A model generated the notes under the pieces. It ran no database searches and had not been told where the DNA came from. It saw nothing but the letters and a program-made list of their open reading frames with translations. Positions 61,983 through 64,000 of a DNA stretch of 64,000 bases are shown here, piece after piece. This DNA is from Kaistia soli DSM 19436 (lineage in GTDB: Bacteria > Pseudomonadota > Alphaproteobacteria > Rhizobiales > Kaistiaceae). Both the position numbers and the translations under genes were made by a program. Position 1 is the first letter of the stretch. Each line of letters begins with the position of its first letter. The stretch lies in assembly GCF_900129325.1 (NCBI RefSeq), contig NZ_FQUP01000004.1:521001-585000 (forward strand). The letters run 5' to 3'.

Positions 61983-62810
61983 TCGAGCATCGGCTAGGAG
62001 CGACATTCGCACGCTCAGGGTCATCGATATATGCGTGTCATGGCAAATGCCGCATGTCTCTATCGGGTCGGCGGGACCGAAGGCCCAGGGAGGAGCACAG
62101 ACAGACCATCTACATGGGCCTGCCGAATTGCTCGATGATACTTTGGCCGTACGAACTCTGCTGCTCGGCGACTTCGATCAGACCCTCTTCTACAGAAGAC
62201 GGCCATCGGCAGCGCACCCACAACTGAACTCGAGCCTCGAATCCGGCTTCACTTTCGGGCAGGGCGCGACGCTGCAGCGATCAATCACTGCGCAATGCGC
62301 GGTGGCGGGTTCTGGGGCGGCACGAGGAGCAGCCTTCCAAGTACCGAGAACGACAGGCCCCCCGCCTGAGTGCTGCTTTGTGGGAGGCTTGTGTGGGTAG
62401 GGATGCGTTTAGGTGGGGGGCGTTTGTTGTGGGCGATGTCGGCGCGTGGATCGCGCCTGCGAGCGTGAGGGGTGTTCAGATGCCTGACGCTCTGCTTGTG
62501 TTGTTGCCTGTGCCGCTGCTCACGCGCGCGGCTTGTCGGTTGCTTTCAGGCGCGTCATCTCAGCCTGGGCGGCGGGTTCGCTTCGGGGTGCTGCGGGGCT
62601 TGGAGCGCGACCTTTGGTTACCCGCCGTTCGGCGGTTGCATCGTGGATCGCGTCTGTTGGGGAACATGGTTGTCCTGGCGGCTGTCCGCCCCCTCCCCCC
62701 ACCGGCGGCAGCGCCTTGGGGCGGCTCTTATGTTTCGCATGGAGCGGGCCGTGTTGTGTTGCCGCCGGAGCCGGGCCGTCGCCCCCCACCTTCCGCTGTT
62801 CGCGGACGAC
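61983..62810. other. 828 bases with no recognisable gene
   Basis: This stretch lies between the dehydrogenase and the rRNA terminator. Open frames on both strands overlap heavily and none looks like a known protein. The second half (about 62400-62700) is unusually rich in G and T on the plus strand, in contrast with its surroundings. I see no tRNA, repeat or mobile element; it may hold remnants of an old gene. Confidence 0.5.
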
Positions 62811-62850
62811 AAAAAGCCCCGGCGGGCATTTCTGCGCGTCGGGGCTTTTT
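62811..62850 (-). terminator. rRNA operon terminator
   Basis: AAAAAGCCCCG and CGGGGCTTTTT form a perfect eleven-base stem with an 18-base loop; on the minus strand the last T run ends the transcript 37 bases after the 5S gene. Confidence 0.88.
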
Positions 62851-62887
62851 GAAAGGGTGTGAAGAGAGATTGGATACGAACTTTGCA

Positions 62888-63005
62888 GGCCTGGCGGCGA
62901 CCTACTCTCCCGTGTCTTAAGACAAAGTACCATTGGCGCGGAGGAGTTTAACGGCCGAGTTCGGAATGGGATCGGGTTCAGGCTCCTCGCCATGACCACC
63001 AGGCC
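62888..63005 (-). rRNA. rrf: 5S ribosomal RNA
   Basis: The minus strand contains the conserved 5S blocks CCGAACTCGGCCGTTAAACT, GCGCCAATGGTACT and CGGGAGAGTAGGTCGCCGCC. The two ends pair (GGCCTGG with CCAGGCC). Ends are estimated to within a few bases. The alphaproteobacterial pattern is clear. No tRNA follows it. Confidence 0.95.
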
Positions 63006-63082
63006 GGCAAAGTTCGTATCGGATTTGAAGAAGCTGTTGTCACTGACGCTTCATCCGTCGGGATGAGCATGGATTAATGAGG

Positions 63083-64000
<918 letters not shown>

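Noticed and set aside
61983..62887. tRNA gene beside the 5S rRNA
   Set aside because: No cloverleaf, TTCGA arm or CCA-like end is visible on either strand.
62520..62999. 159-codon frame on the minus strand
   Set aside because: It reads through the 5S rRNA and the terminator; its N-terminus is just a translation of 5S sequence.

Overview
The window looks like chromosomal DNA of a high-GC alphaproteobacterium, most likely of the order Hyphomicrobiales (Rhizobiales). Several features point there: homospermidine synthase together with an alphaproteobacterial-type ornithine decarboxylase and a long structured leader, bioM-bioN-bioY, an OpgC-like protein, a candidate Irr (iron control) box, and the 5S and 23S rRNA sequences. 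The genus cannot be fixed from the window. Nearly all of it is ordinary protein-coding DNA. I see no phage, transposase, CRISPR array or tRNA gene.

Layout. 1-3.9 kb: four overlapping genes of a peptide-type ABC importer (two permeases, two ATPases); the binding protein must lie outside the window. 3.9-10.7 kb: cytochrome b561 (minus), then a plus-strand run of CobW-type metallochaperone GTPase, truncated globin, WD40 protein, lytic transglycosylase, Tat-exported amidohydrolase and a DUF2937 protein. 10.7-14.6 kb (minus): a polyamine block with ornithine decarboxylase, an acetyltransferase and homospermidine synthase, preceded by a roughly 500-nt structured leader. 14.7-20.3 kb: GGT-family hydrolase, amidase and LysR, then DUF1007 plus NicO nickel/cobalt exporter. 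20.3-26.1 kb: a class-I glutamine amidotransferase hydrolase, LysR, aldo/keto reductase, a periplasmic 5'-nucleotidase-like phosphoesterase and ferrochelatase. 26.2-29.2 kb: divergent xylB and xylA around a palindromic operator.

29.3-46.4 kb: SPFH/NfeD pair, TetR with an RND efflux system, alpha/beta hydrolase, SDR, two GNAT enzymes, a small unknown gene, a D-xylonate-dehydratase-like IlvD/Edd enzyme, an aminotransferase, a DUF533 protein, a KDPG-type aldolase and the biotin transporter genes. 46.4-52.9 kb: a type-2 (eukaryote-like) isoleucyl-tRNA synthetase, purE-purK, a degenerate GGDEF protein and two small YdcH-family proteins. 52.9-62.0 kb: OpgC-like acyltransferase, MarR with EmrA/EmrB efflux, chromate transporter, and a LacI regulator lying between two NAD(P)-dependent hydroxyacid dehydrogenases. 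62.0-64.0 kb: about 830 bases without a recognisable gene, then the end of an rRNA operon on the minus strand (terminator, 5S, partial 23S).

The most interesting points are the ornithine decarboxylase leader, which has three perfect GNRA-capped hairpins and two possible upstream reading frames, the candidate Irr box before cytochrome b561, the type-2 ileS, the CobW-globin-WD40 run, and two possible D-xylose routes (isomerase and xylonate) in one window. I found no clear evidence of a wholly new system; the leader is the best candidate for follow-up.
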